From the NCBI GenBank assembly GCA_963678395.1, contig OY782827.1, positions 372,001 to 436,000 on the forward strand: 64,000 nt of DNA, in the 5' to 3' direction. The notes under the pieces were generated by a model that saw only the letters and a list, made by a program, of their open reading frames with translations, was not told the DNA's origin and made no database searches. This stretch comes from JAAYAE01 sp963678395 (GTDB taxonomy: Bacteria; Bacillota; Negativicutes; Acidaminococcales; Acidaminococcaceae). The translations under genes and the position numbers were made by a program. Below, piece by piece: positions 35,890 through 45,126 of the stretch (position 1 is its first letter; each line of letters begins with the position of its first letter).

Positions 35890-37249
35890 AGAACTTGCTT
35901 TAGAAATTTATAGAGTAATTGGCCCTGCAGGTAATATTTTGCACGCAGAAAATTGTATGACTCGTTTGCGCTTACAATTAAAAAGCCGTAATTTCAGCAA
36001 AGATGAGTTGAAAAAAATTGTGGGTGTTATGGGCGTTAATGAAGCAGGACCGGAACTACAAATAGTTTTGGGACCGGGAAAAGCGGCTAAGGTTTGTACA
36101 GAATTCAAAGCCTTATTGGCAAGTGCAACAAAAGGCGCGGAGCTTGGGCAAACACATGCCGATAGCTTTGGCGAAAAAGCAGGAAAAAGTCTTCATGCTG
36201 AAATAAAGGCCAAAAATTCAACCCCTTTTAAGCTGTTATTGAAAAAAAATGCAAATATTTTTATGCCCTTAATCCCAGCTTTTATTGGTTGCGGGCTAAT
36301 TACCGGCTTGCTTAATGTGGCTTTGAAAATAGAACCATCTTTAGCTAATGTGGCTATTGTTAAAATATTGGTTATTGCCGGTAACGCTGTATTTTGGGGG
36401 TTGAATTTTTTTGTAGGGGTCAATGCTGCAAAAGAATTTGGAGGGTTACCTATTTTAGGCGGCGTTTTAGGCGTAGTAATTAGCCATCCGCTTTTAGCTT
36501 CTGTTACTCTTTTTGGCGAGCAACTGGTGCCTGGGCGTGGTGGTGTTGTAGCGGTCATTTTAGTAGTGGCTTTTTCTTCTTGGCTAGAAAAAAAATTACA
36601 TAAAATTGTACCTGAAATCTTGGATTTATTTCTTACACCCCTCTTGGTAATAGCTATTTCCTCTTTGGTTGCTATTATTGTTTTGCAGCCTATAGGTGGT
36701 TTACTTTCGGAAGCTATTGGAGCTCTAGCTATATTTGGTATTGCACAAGGTGGCGCTATTACAGGCTTTGTTCTAGGCGGGTTGTATTTGCCGGTTGTTC
36801 TGATGGGGCTACACCAGGGATTAACACCAATTCATGCAGAACTTATTTCGCGTACAGGCGTAACAATTTTGTTGCCTATTTTGGCTATGGCAGGAGCTGG
36901 GCAAGTTGGGGCAGCTATAGCAGTATATTTCAAAACAAAAAATTCGCGCCTGAAAAAAACTATTGTCTCTGCATTACCTGTAGGAATTATGGGCGTAGGT
37001 GAACCTCTGATTTATGGTGTTACACTGCCTTTGGGGAAGCCATTTGTGGGAGCGGCTATAGGTGGAGCTTGTGGTGGTGCGGTGCAGGCATCTTATGTTG
37101 TGGGGGTTTCAGCTTTAGGAATTTCCGGATTGCCCCTTGCGGCTACGGCCAACAACATTCCTGCCTATCTTTTGGGCTCATTAGCTGCATATATAGCTGG
37201 TTTTATAGCAACATGGTTAATTGGGTTTGATGATCCTAAGGAGGAATAG
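35879..37249 (+). CDS. murP: PTS N-acetylmuramic acid-type EIIBC permease
   Basis: 456 residues. N-terminal EIIB domain (about 1-75) with phosphocysteine in NCMTRLRLQLK; then an EIIC domain with about ten hydrophobic helices, including the GVNAAKEFGGLPILGGVLG and MGVGEPLIYGVTLPLG blocks of the glucose-family EIIC. No EIIA domain is attached, so an EIIA must come from elsewhere, as for E. coli MurP. GTG start inside the murQ end; genome context (murQ, mupG, nagA) supports MurNAc as substrate. Confidence 0.88.
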   Translation: MTNKELALEIYRVIGPAGNILHAENCMTRLRLQLKSRNFSKDELKKIVGVMGVNEAGPELQIVLGPGKAAKVCTEFKALLASATKGAELGQTHADSFGEKAGKSLHAEIKAKNSTPFKLLLKKNANIFMPLIPAFIGCGLITGLLNVALKIEPSLANVAIVKILVIAGNAVFWGLNFFVGVNAAKEFGGLPILGGVLGVVISHPLLASVTLFGEQLVPGRGGVVAVILVVAFSSWLEKKLHKIVPEILDLFLTPLLVIAISSLVAIIVLQPIGGLLSEAIGALAIFGIAQGGAITGFVLGGLYLPVVLMGLHQGLTPIHAELISRTGVTILLPILAMAGAGQVGAAIAVYFKTKNSRLKKTIVSALPVGIMGVGEPLIYGVTLPLGKPFVGAAIGGACGGAVQASYVVGVSALGISGLPLAATANNIPAYLLGSLAAYIAGFIATWLIGFDDPKEE

Positions 37250-37255
37250 ATAGAT

Positions 37256-38247
37256 ATGCGCAATGGTATAGCCTTGTATCCGGGTTTAGATAATAGCGAG
37301 GTTGAAAATTTAGTGCTTTTGCGAACAGCGGCCCAAATGGGTATAAAACGTATTTTCACTTCTTTGCATATTCCTGAAAGTAACATTAATAGGTTGAAAA
37401 AAGAATTAGGTCCTTTGCTGGCAACGGCAAGGCAATATAATATGGAAATCATTTCTGATATTTCGCCTGTTACGGTTTCTTTACTGGGGTTAGAGAAATT
37501 TTCTTTAGATGCCTTTAAAGCATTAGGTATTACTACCTTGCGTTTAGATTGTGGGTATGATGCCAGGGAAATAGCGACAATGAGCCGAAATAGCAAAGGA
37601 ATAAAAATACAGCTTAATGCTTCTACCTTAACGGAAAAAATGTTTTTTACTTTGCAAGGTTTTGCGGTAGATTTTACTAAAATAGTTATGGTATTAGGAT
37701 CGGAGCCTTTATTCCAAGTCAAAACAGGAAACGTGGGCCACTAAAGGCCGGATTACCAACGCTGGAAAGTTGTCGTTACCTGGATGTAAGCCTAGGCGCA
37801 AGATATCTTATAGCCTTGGGCGTTGATTCAGTTTTCATCGGAGATAGTCTGCCCTTTGATAAGGAATTAGCGATCTTAGCAAGTTTGAAAACAGATCAGG
37901 TGACGTTACGTATGAAGATTTTAACGAACAATATCTGGTTGCGAGAAAAATTGCGGCAGACATTTACGGCCAGAATAGACGAGGCTAGAGATGCTATTCG
38001 TGCACAAGAGGGACGCACTTTATTAGGTGGCGGTGCTATTGAACCGTATAACACAGTGGAAAGACTTGTGGGAAGTATTACTGTAGATAACAAGGAATAT
38101 GGGTGTTATATGGGAGAATTGCAAATTATAAAAAAAGCACAGGCGGCAGACAAACGCACTAATGTAGTAGGGCAAATTTTACGTAATGAGGAATTTTTAT
38201 TAGTTTTTATAACACCGGGAAGAAAATATGGATTTGAGATAATTTAG
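37256..38247 (+). pseudogene. MupG-type 6-phospho-N-acetylmuramidase (DUF871), internal deletion
   Basis: MupG cleaves MurNAc-6-P-GlcNAc disaccharide in the cytosol. N-terminal frame: GIALYPGLDNSEVENLVLLR, IFTSLHIPES, MEIISDISP, LRLDCGYD, IQLNASTLTEK. The frame is lost near 37685. The other frame picks up at SYGIRIGAFIPSQNRKRGPL KAGLPTLE and goes on to GVDSVFIGDSLPF and the C-terminal domain ending at 38247. Between them about 28 residues expected in the family, including its HNFYPRP motif, are absent. So this is a deletion with frame change, not a single-base error. Last gene of the murQ-murP unit. Confidence 0.8.
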
Positions 38248-38317
38248 CTAAAACCCCGAACATTATAAAAAATATTATTAAAACCATTCGAAACTATTGC
38301 ACAGCTTAGGGGAAAAT

Positions 38318-38359
38318 GATAAAATGATTGTGTGTTGAGATAAAATGATTGTGTGTTGA
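38318..38359 (+). repeat. Perfect 21-bp tandem duplication upstream of purB
   Basis: GATAAAATGATTGTGTGTTGA at 38318-38338 and 38339-38359, in the intergenic space. Confidence 0.96.
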
Positions 38360-38365
38360 TAAGAT

Positions 38366-38395
38366 AAAAAAAGAGGGTCAAGACCTCTTTTTTGT
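38366..38395 (+). terminator. Terminator between the mur unit and purB
   Basis: AAAAAAGAGG / CCTCTTTTTT with a short loop and T tail; A-rich upstream side. Confidence 0.75.
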
Positions 38396-38448
38396 TTGTC
38401 TATTTGCTGAACTCAAGAAATTGTTAAATATTGACAGGAGGAAATATT

Positions 38449-39741
38449 GTGATAGAACGTTATACTAGTAAGGAAATGGGTGCTATTTGGACGGAAGAAA
38501 ATGAATTCCGAACAATGCTTAAAGTAGAAATATTGGCTTGTGAAGCAATGAATAAGTTAGGTATTGTACCTGATGGTGCTCTAAAAGATATTCAAACTAA
38601 GTCTGATTTCCGCTTGGATCGCATGCATGAAATAGAAAAAGTAACGAACCATGATATTATTTCTTTTTTGACTAACGTTGCTGAATATGTTGGTGACGCA
38701 TCTAAATATATTCACAAAGGATTAACTTCCAGTGATGTTAAAGATACTGCCATGGGTGTTATGATGAAGCACTCTGCAGAAATTTTACTTGATTTGGAAG
38801 AGAAGTTGCATGTAGTCCTAAAACGTCAAGCTGCAAAATATAAAAACACAGTTTGTATTGGTCGTACACATGGTATTCACGCTGAACCAATGACTTTTGG
38901 TATGAAATTCGCTTTGTGGATGGATGAGACGGAACGAAATATTGAAAGATTAAAATTAGCAAAAAAATATATTTCCGTAGGCAAACTTTCTGGTGCGGTT
39001 GGTACTTATTCCAATATCGATCCTTTTATAGAGCAATATGTTTGTGAGAAATTAGATATTGAAGCTGTTAAATTAGCAACTCAAGTAATACAACGTGACC
39101 GCCATGCTTTTTATTTGACAACTATAGCTGTATGTGGCGCTTCTCTAGAAAAAATGGCTACAGAAATCCGTAATTTACAAAGAACTGACATACGAGAGGC
39201 TGAAGAATATTTTGCTCCTGGGCAAAAGGGGTCTTCGGCTATGCCGCATAAACGTAACCCTATAACTTGCGAAAAAATTTCTGGGATGGCTAGATTGTTG
39301 CGTGGTAATGCCGTAGCCGCCATGGAAGATGTTGCTTTATGGCATGAACGGGATATTTCCCATTCTTCTGTGGAACGAGTTATTCTGCCTGATAGCACTA
39401 TTATCCTTGATCATATGCTACGCAAATTTACTGCTGTTGTAGATAAATTATTGGTTTATCCTGATGCAATGATAGCTAATCTGAATAAAACAGGTGGTTT
39501 GATTTTTAGCCAGAATTTATTAATTGCGTTGGTTACTAAGGGCGTTTTACGTGAAGATGCTTATAAATGGGTGCAAAGAAATGCTATGGCTCGTTGGTTA
39601 GAAGGGGCAGATTTTAAAACTAACGTGGGGTTAGATGCTGATATTAAGAAACATCTTACAACCGCAGAAATTGAGCATTGCTTTGATCCGAAGCCCATGT
39701 TGAAAAATGTTGATTTAATTATGGCGCGTTTTGGCCTATAA
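38449..39741 (+). CDS. purB: Adenylosuccinate lyase
   Basis: Two steps of purine synthesis (SAICAR to AICAR; adenylosuccinate to AMP). 430 residues: ERYTSKEMGAIWTEENEFRT, HDIISFLTNVAEYVG, GLTSSDVKDTAMG, GRTHGIHAEPMTFG with the catalytic His, and the fumarase-family signature GSSAMPHKRNPITCEK. GTG start after GACAGGAGGAAA. Followed by purA 12 bases later. Intact. Confidence 0.96.
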   Translation: MIERYTSKEMGAIWTEENEFRTMLKVEILACEAMNKLGIVPDGALKDIQTKSDFRLDRMHEIEKVTNHDIISFLTNVAEYVGDASKYIHKGLTSSDVKDTAMGVMMKHSAEILLDLEEKLHVVLKRQAAKYKNTVCIGRTHGIHAEPMTFGMKFALWMDETERNIERLKLAKKYISVGKLSGAVGTYSNIDPFIEQYVCEKLDIEAVKLATQVIQRDRHAFYLTTIAVCGASLEKMATEIRNLQRTDIREAEEYFAPGQKGSSAMPHKRNPITCEKISGMARLLRGNAVAAMEDVALWHERDISHSSVERVILPDSTIILDHMLRKFTAVVDKLLVYPDAMIANLNKTGGLIFSQNLLIALVTKGVLREDAYKWVQRNAMARWLEGADFKTNVGLDADIKKHLTTAEIEHCFDPKPMLKNVDLIMARFGL

Positions 39742-39753
39742 GGAGATGCAATT

Positions 39754-41043
39754 ATGTCATCAGTTGTAGTAATTGGCGCCCAATGGGGTGACGAGGGAAA
39801 AGGTAAGATCGTAGATTATTTAGCACAAAAAGCAGATGCTGTGGTGCGTTATTCAGGTGGCTCGAATGCAGGACATACTGTCGTTGTTGATGATGTAGCA
39901 TATAAATTACGTTTATTACCCAGCGGTATTTTATACAATGGCAAAACTTGTTTTTTGGGTAGTGGCGTCGTTATTAATCCAGGGGTAGTTTTAAAGGAAA
40001 TCCAGACTATGCAAGATAAAGGTGTGGATATTAGTAAGCTTTTAATCAGTGATCGTGCTCACGTTGTTTTTCCTTATCATGAACGCTTGGATGAGCTACA
40101 AGAAGCAGCTTTGGGCACACATAAGATAGGTACAACTAAAGGTGGTATCGGGCCATGTTATATGGATAAGTATGCTCGCACGGGCATTCGTATGTGTGAT
40201 CTTTTGGATGCAGATGTTTTGGCAGAAAAATTGCAGGTGCAGTTAGCCGCTAAAAATGCTTTGTTTACTAAAATTTATGATGTGGAACCACTAGACTATG
40301 ATGAAATGCTTAAAACATATTTGGTTTATGCAGAGCAGCTTCGTCCTTATGTTACAGATACCAGCGTTGCTTTGGAAGGCTTTTTTGAGGCAGATAAGAA
40401 TGTTCTTTTTGAAGGCGCACAAGCTACTTTCTTAGATATTGACCATGGTACTTATCCTTATGTTACTAGTTCTAATCCTACTGCCGGAAATGCTAGTACA
40501 GGCAGTGGTATAGGTCCTAGGAAAATCAATCACATAATTGGTGTAGTGAAAGCTTATACAACCCGTGTAGGCGAAGGACCTTTTGTTACTGAGCTTTTGG
40601 ATACAGATGGACCGGGACATAAAATTCGTGAAACAGGACATGAATATGGTACTGTTACAGGACGTCCTCGTCGCTGTGGTTGGTTAGATGCTTTTATGAT
40701 TAAGTATTCTGCACGTGTTAATAGCTTGGATTATTTAGCGATTACTCGTTTAGATATTTTAGATAATATGGAAACCATTAAAATGTGTGTAGGTTATGAA
40801 ATTGATGGTAAAAATATTGCAAATATTCCGGCAAATTTAAAAGTACTGGCAAAAGTAAAGCCTGTATTTGAGGAATTTAAAGGCTGGATGACTGATATTA
40901 CCGGAGTACGCGATTTTAATGAGTTGCCCATTGAAGCTAAGGCTTATCTAAAAAGGCTTAGCGAAGTAGCTGGCGTAGAGCTTGGGATTATTTCTGTTGG
41001 TCCTAATCGTAAGCAAACAATTGTTCTTAAAGCGCTTTTCTAA
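39754..41043 (+). CDS. purA: Adenylosuccinate synthetase
   Basis: GTP-dependent conversion of IMP and aspartate to adenylosuccinate, the substrate of the purB product. 429 residues: GAQWGDEGKGKIVDYLA, SGGSNAGHTV, GTTKGGIGPCYMDKYARTGI, FEGAQATFLDIDHGTYPYVTS, GRPRRCGWLDAF. AAGGAG upstream. Intact. Confidence 0.97.
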   Translation: MSSVVVIGAQWGDEGKGKIVDYLAQKADAVVRYSGGSNAGHTVVVDDVAYKLRLLPSGILYNGKTCFLGSGVVINPGVVLKEIQTMQDKGVDISKLLISDRAHVVFPYHERLDELQEAALGTHKIGTTKGGIGPCYMDKYARTGIRMCDLLDADVLAEKLQVQLAAKNALFTKIYDVEPLDYDEMLKTYLVYAEQLRPYVTDTSVALEGFFEADKNVLFEGAQATFLDIDHGTYPYVTSSNPTAGNASTGSGIGPRKINHIIGVVKAYTTRVGEGPFVTELLDTDGPGHKIRETGHEYGTVTGRPRRCGWLDAFMIKYSARVNSLDYLAITRLDILDNMETIKMCVGYEIDGKNIANIPANLKVLAKVKPVFEEFKGWMTDITGVRDFNELPIEAKAYLKRLSEVAGVELGIISVGPNRKQTIVLKALF

Positions 41044-41052
41044 TACATTTGC

Positions 41053-41082
41053 TTGACATATAAGGTGCTTAGCTTGTATAAT
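41053..41082 (+). promoter_or_regulatory. Promoter of tRNA-Lys
   Basis: Consensus TTGACA (41053-41058), 18-base spacer, consensus TATAAT (41077-41082), 32 bases before the tRNA. Confidence 0.85.
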
Positions 41083-41114
41083 ACTAACGTTGTGTGCTTA
41101 TCGTAGCTTCAAAT

Positions 41115-41190
41115 GATTCACTAGCTCAGTTGGTAGAGCACCTGACTTTTAATCAGGGTGTCCCGGGTTCGAGTCCCGGGTGGATCACCA
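41115..41190 (+). tRNA. tRNA-Lys (anticodon TTT)
   Basis: 76-base cloverleaf: acceptor GATTCAC/GTGGATC, D-loop AGCTCAGTTGGTAGAGC, anticodon arm CCTGA-CTTTTAA-TCAGG, T-arm CCCGGGTTCGAGTCCCGGG, encoded CCA. Confidence 0.97.
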
Positions 41191-41201
41191 ATTAATTATT
41201 C

Positions 41202-41233
41202 AAGACCTTCCAAGTTTTTGGAAGGTCTTTTTA
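41202..41233 (+). terminator. Terminator after tRNA-Lys
   Basis: AAGACCTTCCAA / TTGGAAGGTCTT, 12-bp perfect stem, four-base loop, T tail. Confidence 0.9.
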
Positions 41234-41267
41234 ACATAACAGACTAAATTGTTATGGAGGAATAAGC

Positions 41268-41309
41268 AAAAAAACAAGGTGGGTCCAACATTATGTTGAA
41301 CCCACCTTG
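41268..41309 (-). terminator. Terminator of the secreted repeat-protein gene
   Basis: CAAGGTGGGTCCAACA / TGTTGAACCCACCTTG with one mismatch; the run of A at 41268-41274 is a U-tract on the minus-strand transcript. Confidence 0.85.
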
Positions 41310-41337
41310 TCTTTATTAAAGAGGATATTAGTTTAAG

Positions 41338-42207
41338 TTATCCTTCTATTGGAGAAATTCTATTTGGACCTGGAACTCTAGAGCCAGTGACCATGTGTTT
41401 TCTTTCTGGTTTATTCTCAGCAATATTTTTTCCTACTTTTGCTAGAATTTTGTCTGCTTTTTCTTGAGAAATTTTGTTCTCAGCAACTAATTTGTCTAAA
41501 AAAATTTTGTTAGCGGCAAGGCGTTTTTCTTTATATTGCTCAAGAACACCGTTTTCTTTGGCTATGTCATAACAAGTTTTGTCGCTAGTGCGGCAGATAG
41601 TCATTAAGTCATTGGCATTTTTGCCTGTTAATTCTGCTAGAGTGTCAACAGGCATTAATCCTTTTGCCATGTTTCTACCATAACCAATACCACGATTGTT
41701 GCCCATCATGCCAGGACCGTGTCCCTTAGGGAACACTACTTTTCCGGCAGCTTCATCTTGTTGAAACTTATTGAATCTTTTCATAGCAGCATCTGCTTTT
41801 TCTTGTGTTATTCTACCATCGTTGACGGCCATACTCAGGCCTTTTTTTACAGCGGCTAATTGTTTGGCCTGAAATTGTACTTCTACACCATTTTCTTTGG
41901 CATAAGCGTAAGGAGATTTTCTGTTTGCGCGGCAATCTTGTCTAATGGCGTTGGCATCCTTACCTGTTAACTCCGCCAAAAGCATCCAAAGACCACCATT
42001 TCTACGTATGTTGATGGGACTGTTGTTGCCACGGTTAGTTATTTTATTATCTTCTATAAGGTCAGACTTTTCGGATTGATATGTTTCTACGAGATCACGC
42101 ATTTTGTGTGGATTAGTATCCTGGGTGCTGGTTGCAGCATAGGCTGTTGAAAAAAACAGGGCCGCGATTAATGAACTGGCTAATAAAGTTGATTGAATCT
42201 TTTTCAT
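41338..42207 (-). CDS. Secreted protein with two similar ~80-residue modules
   Basis: 289 residues. Signal peptide KKIQSTLLASSLIAALFFST with cleavage likely after AYA. Two related modules follow: LAELTGKDANAIRQDCRANR ... AKENGVEVQFQ ... ITQEKADAAMKRF and LAELTGKNANDLMTICRTSD ... AKENGVLEQYKE ... ISQEKADKILAKV; each keeps one Cys, an AKENGV box and a QEKAD box, similar to DUF2680-like periplasmic proteins. Start at 42207 after AAGGAGTGTG. It is divergent from, and may be controlled by or feed, the adjacent two-component system. Function unknown. Confidence 0.8.
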   Translation of the reverse strand: MKKIQSTLLASSLIAALFFSTAYAATSTQDTNPHKMRDLVETYQSEKSDLIEDNKITNRGNNSPINIRRNGGLWMLLAELTGKDANAIRQDCRANRKSPYAYAKENGVEVQFQAKQLAAVKKGLSMAVNDGRITQEKADAAMKRFNKFQQDEAAGKVVFPKGHGPGMMGNNRGIGYGRNMAKGLMPVDTLAELTGKNANDLMTICRTSDKTCYDIAKENGVLEQYKEKRLAANKIFLDKLVAENKISQEKADKILAKVGKNIAENKPERKHMVTGSRVPGPNRISPIEG

Positions 42208-42383
42208 AATATAAATCACACTCCTTAAAATTTTATGGGGCATCTTCTTTAACTCTAAGTCCAGTATAGACTAGCAATTTGACGAAAATGTGTTTTTTTT
42301 CGAGGAAAAGTATGTTTTTATGTTTTATGCCACGGAAAAAACATAAAAAGTTGTATAATTAATAGTAGAAAGGTGGTGCTTGT

Positions 42384-43082
42384 ATGACTAAAATATTAAT
42401 TGCAGATGATAATGAGCAAATAACCCCTATATTGGCTACATATGCCCAAAAAGAAGGGTTAGACCCTATTATTGCACTAGACGGTGATGAGGCATTACTA
42501 AAGTTCAATAAAAACATAAGCGAAATACAAATAATTCTTTTGGATGTTATGATGCCCAAAAAGGATGGTTTTGAAGTGTGCAGGGAAATTCGCAAAACGT
42601 CTATGGTTCCTATCATCATGGTTACGGCTAGAGGCGAAGATTTTGAAAAAATAATGGGCTTGGATATTGGTGCGGATGACTACATTGTTAAGCCATTTTC
42701 TGCCAGTGAAGTTATGGCAAGAGTCAGAGCTGTTTTACGTCGTATGAACACAGGACAAACAGATGCTAAGAAATTTGTTATAGATAATTTGGAAATTAAT
42801 TTGGAAGAGTACAAAGTAAAGGTAGCAAATCATGAGGTGCTTTTAACTAAAAAAGAAGTTGAGTTATTATGGACCTTTGCGCGAAATAAAAACAAAGTTT
42901 TTTCGCGGGAAAATTTACTAAATAGCATTTGGGGTTATGATTATTTTGGCGACAGTCGTACAGTAGATTCACATATTAAAAGGTTGCGTGCAAAATTGGA
43001 CCAATATACTCATGAACATTGGGAGATCAAAACTATTTGGGGAGTAGGATATCGTTTTGAGGAGAAGGCTGATGAAGAATAA
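42384..43082 (+). CDS. OmpR-family response regulator
   Basis: 232 residues. Receiver domain: acidic pocket ILIADDNEQ, phosphoacceptor Asp in ILLDVMMPKKDGFEVC, the conserved T in VTARG and K in YIVKPFSASE. C-terminal winged helix: VLLTKKEVELLWTFARNKNK, FSRENLLNSIWGYDYFGDSR, TVDSHIKRLRAKL. AAAGGTGG upstream. Overlaps the kinase gene by 11 bases. Signal unknown; envelope stress is plausible given the divergent secreted protein. Confidence 0.94.
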   Translation: MTKILIADDNEQITPILATYAQKEGLDPIIALDGDEALLKFNKNISEIQIILLDVMMPKKDGFEVCREIRKTSMVPIIMVTARGEDFEKIMGLDIGADDYIVKPFSASEVMARVRAVLRRMNTGQTDAKKFVIDNLEINLEEYKVKVANHEVLLTKKEVELLWTFARNKNKVFSRENLLNSIWGYDYFGDSRTVDSHIKRLRAKLDQYTHEHWEIKTIWGVGYRFEEKADEE

Positions 43083-44615
43083 AATAACAATCAAGCTCTT
43101 CTTGTCTTTTGCGCTTGCATTGTTAATCTTCTCGTTAGTTGTAGGAAGTGGTTTTACTTATTTATTTAGCCAACACACTATAAATATGAAGAAACAAGAT
43201 TTGGAGCAACGCGCAGTAAAAATAGCTCAGGCTTTAGGCGATAGCAGAGACCAAATGGTTGCTTGGCAAGAAAAAGAAGGCAAAATAGGACAAAAGGGTT
43301 TTAATAATGAATTTTACGAACCATCTCAAGGTATGATGAGAGATAGGAATAAAGCTAGGCCTAGGCTACAAGGACCTATGGGCTTAGGTTTTAATTCGGT
43401 TCTAAGATTTTTGGGGAGTGCGGCAGCCGAAGATGTGTGGATAATAGACGAAGACCATAATTTAGAAATGCCGTCTCATGGCGGAGGTAAAAACCCCCAG
43501 TTTATGTATAAAGATTTGCCGCCTGATGCTGAAGATGTAGTAAAAAACGTTATGCAAGGTAAGGTAACGACAAGTAGCGGTTTTAGTAATATGCTAAAAG
43601 TTCCTACCCTGACAGTGGGGGCTCCTATTAAAAATAAAGATGGAGAAATTTTAGGTGCAGTACTTATTCACGCACCCTTATCAGGCATGAATATGGCAGC
43701 TAAGCAAGGTGTGAGAATTTTACTTATCTGCGGTGGATTTGCTTTATTGGCCGCATTTTTAATTGCCGTTTATTTTTCTTGGCGGTTTACTAAACCTCTG
43801 AAGACCATGCAAGAAACAGCTGAAAAAATGACAGAAGGTGATTACACAGTACGCTGCAATGTGCGTCAAGATGATGAAGTTGGTGAATTGGGTACGGCCT
43901 TAGATTCTTTGGGTGAACGCCTTTTGATTGCCCGTAATGAAAGTGCTCAACTAGATCAGATGCGTAAGGATTTCATTGCCAATATTTCGCATGAGTTACG
44001 GACTCCGGTTACGGTTATACGCGGCTCGTTAGAAGCGTTAAGTGATAAAGTCGTAACAGTGCCGGAAAAAATAGATGAGTACTATCGACAAATGCTATCT
44101 GAAACAATTTTTTTGCAGCGTTTAATTAATGACTTATTAGATTTATCACGCCTGCAGAATGTGAATTTTAAAATTGAAATGACCCAGTTAAATCTTTATG
44201 AGGTTTTGTTAGATGTGGTTCATAGCAGTAAGCGCTTGGGCAAAGATAAAAACATTGATATAATATTAGATGCAGATACTACTTCGTATCCACTGGTAGG
44301 AGATTATGGACGGTTACGTCAGATGTTAATGATTTTTATGGATAATGCTGTTAAATTTTCTCCCAAAGATGGTCAGGTAACCTTGTCTCTTCAGAGAGAT
44401 AAACTGGAAATAGTGGATCATGGTATAGGTGTAGCTAAAGAAATTTTGCCTCATGTTTTTGAACGTTTCTATAAAACCAGAGGAGAAAAAATAAAAGCGG
44501 AACAGGTCTAGGTTTAGCTATTTCTAAAGAGATAGCAGAGCGCCATGGTATGCGGGTAATGATGGAAAGTGCCCCGCAAATAGCAACTAAAATAATCATT
44601 TTTTTAAAAAAGTAA
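43072..44615 (+). pseudogene. Sensor histidine kinase, frameshifted in the ATP-binding domain
   Basis: Partner of the 42384 regulator. Order: first membrane helix (about 5-30), a periplasmic sensor loop of ~140 residues (AAAEDVWIIDEDHNLEM), second helix (ILLICGGFALLAAFLIAVYF), HAMP (KPLKTMQETAEKMTEGDYTV), HisKA with FIANISHELRTPVTVIRGSL, HATPase with MIFMDNAVKFSPKDGQV and HGIGVAKEIL. The frame ends at 44511; adding one A to the short A-run near 44490 gives EKNKSGTGLGLAISKEIAER and a proper stop at 44613-44615. As read the G2 box and C-terminus are lost, so ATP binding is probably impaired. Start 43072 chosen for its GGAGAAGG site. Confidence 0.85.
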
Positions 44616-44697
44616 ATTGCGGTGACAGGTAAAAATGCTTTAGTGACAAAGCTTATAATTGTATTGTATAAGCTTGTTTTATATAAGGAGTAGATAG

Positions 44698-45126
44698 ATG
44701 ATTCGCTTGGCACAAAAAAAAGAAAACCAGATACTCACAAGATTGTGGCTTAAAACTACAACTTTGTCTCATCCTTTTATTTCCGTGAATTTTTGGCGTC
44801 GACGTGCTAGGGCTATTGAAGACAATTATTTGCCTCAAAGTGTTACTTATGTGGATGAAGAAGAGGGAGAAATAATTGGTTTCATTTCATTGATGAGAAA
44901 AGGATTTATAGGTGGGCTTTTTGTAGCACAAGAGCAACAAAGAAAAGGCATAGGAACATTATTTATGAATAATGCTAAAAAAAATTTTACAAGTTTGGAA
45001 TTGGATGTTTATGTCAAGAATAAGCAAGCATTGGCTTTTTATAAAAAACAAGGTTTTAGTCCTACGATGGTTCATATGGGAGTAAAAACGGGGGAAAATA
45101 GCTTTAGAATGAGGTGGGAGCGGTGA
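44698..45126 (+). CDS. GNAT-family N-acetyltransferase
   Basis: 142 residues. The acetyl-CoA loop is GGLFVAQEQQRKGIGTLFMN (R/Q-x-x-G-x-G/A type), followed by LELDVYVKNKQALAFYKKQG, as in YjaB-like enzymes. AAGGAG upstream. Overlaps the SDR gene by four bases (GTGA). Substrate unknown. Confidence 0.85.
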   Translation: MIRLAQKKENQILTRLWLKTTTLSHPFISVNFWRRRARAIEDNYLPQSVTYVDEEEGEIIGFISLMRKGFIGGLFVAQEQQRKGIGTLFMNNAKKNFTSLELDVYVKNKQALAFYKKQGFSPTMVHMGVKTGENSFRMRWER

